Assembly: GCA_964496975.1 (NCBI GenBank)
Contig: CAZCBN010000148.1
Coordinates: 1-7,194 of the forward strand
DNA: 7,194 nt
Source of the DNA: CAZCBN01 sp964496975
Lineage (GTDB): Bacteria > Planctomycetota > Phycisphaerae > Phycisphaerales > UBA1924
Reading direction: 5' to 3'
This document shows, in pieces, positions 6,825 through 7,194 of the stretch. A program made the position numbers and the translations under genes. Positions within the stretch are counted from its first letter, which is position 1. Each line of letters starts with the position of its first letter. The notes below the pieces were generated by a model, which saw nothing but the letters and a program-made list of their open reading frames with translations, was not told where the DNA came from and made no database searches.

Positions 6825-7115
6825 TCAGCCCTGCGCGGCCATCTCGGCGATCAACTGGGCGAGGTGCTCGACGTTGCGCTCGGCGAGGATTTTGTCGACG
6901 CGGGGCTTGGGGAGCGGCGGCTCGGTGCGCACCTTGGCGAGCTCGATCGCGACGCGGCTCCACTTGGCGTCGAGCTTTTTGGTGTCGGCGGGGTCCAGCA
7001 GGTAGAGCTCGCCGACCATCTCGCTGAGGCGGGTGAAGGCGATGGAGTCGCGGTGCAGGAAGTACCGCTTGATGATTTTTTGCTGGTAGGCGGAGTACTC
7101 GCGGCCTTGTGCCAT
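6825..7115 (-). CDS. Small conserved-looking helical protein of unknown function
   Basis: This 96-residue soluble protein has no signal peptide or membrane segment. It appears all-helical: YSAYQQKIIKRYFLHRDSI (7–25), then a second helix SEMVGELYLL (31–40), a Lys/Trp-containing helix KKLDAKWSRVAIELAK (46–61), a Pro hinge (PPLPKP, 66–71) and a C-terminal helix. From memory, the pattern YQQ-x-I-(I/V)-(K/R)-RYY/F…E-x-V-x-(E/D)-LYL resembles short hypothetical proteins annotated in planctomycetes; I cannot verify this here. The start at 7115 is chosen because the preceding residues are encoded by the palindromic intergenic DNA and look non-coding. No Shine-Dalgarno sequence precedes it. Compared with the leftward genes, its coding strand is C-rich, in line with the skew reversal. 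It converges on the MFS-type gene with 21 bases between the stop codons. Confidence 0.75.
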   Translation of the reverse strand: MAQGREYSAYQQKIIKRYFLHRDSIAFTRLSEMVGELYLLDPADTKKLDAKWSRVAIELAKVRTEPPLPKPRVDKILAERNVEHLAQLIAEMAAQG

Positions 7116-7155
7116 GCGGGAGGGTAGGTGGGGGCGCTGGTGGGGGCGTGTGTCG

Positions 7156-7180
7156 CACGGCTTGGCTTGGCCAAGCCGTG
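7156..7180. repeat. Palindromic hairpin (REP-like) near the right edge
   Basis: CACGGCTTGG (7156–7165) and CCAAGCCGTG (7171–7180) form a perfect ten-base stem around the loop CTTGG. A nested fourteen-base palindrome, GGCTTGGCCAAGCC, spans 7164–7177. It lies 40 bases upstream of the small gene's start codon and has no T-tract on either strand. It resembles the dispersed intergenic palindromes common in high-GC genomes. It may be the 3′ end element of a gene beyond the window. Confidence 0.7.
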
Positions 7181-7194
7181 GCACCCAGCCAAGC

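Overview
This is a GC-rich window; hand-counted 60-base blocks run about 58–73% G+C. It reads as an ordinary bacterial chromosome segment. Gene style, the GldA/GldF-like transporter pair, the lineage-flavoured small protein and the dispersed-looking palindromes suggest a planctomycete-like bacterium, possibly Phycisphaerae. That is an impression from sequence style, because no rRNA or other taxonomic marker is present.

Layout, left to right. Four genes lie on the minus strand: an ABC-2 membrane permease (71–805), its ATPase (949–1902), a PAS–LuxR transcriptional regulator (2270–3055) and elongation factor 4, lepA (3339–5165). A plus-strand MFS-type transporter (5394–6803) diverges from lepA. 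It converges, with a 21-base gap, on a small minus-strand gene of unknown function (6825–7115). The first few bases of the window carry a strong Shine-Dalgarno sequence reading left, so the transporter operon very probably continues beyond the left edge. In this family the usual next gene is a GldG-like protein.

How the genes fit together. The ATPase and permease form one exporter of the GldA/GldF (NosF/NosY-like) type. The PAS–LuxR regulator is upstream on the same strand, but a 367-base repeat-bearing gap separates it from the ATPase, so a shared transcript or direct control is only a possibility. LepA is a translation GTPase and is functionally independent of its neighbours. The MFS protein's substrate cannot be read from sequence.

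Nothing here forms a recognisable new defence, mobile or biosynthetic system. There are no RNA genes, CRISPR array or insertion sequence that I can see. The most notable signals are non-genic. First, GC skew and third-codon-position preference reverse inside the MFS gene, independent of gene orientation. Second, two 21-base inverted repeats with the same 7-7-7 geometry lie upstream of the LuxR gene. Third, most intergenic gaps carry short tandem or direct repeats with units of 8, 11, 13 or 21 bases.
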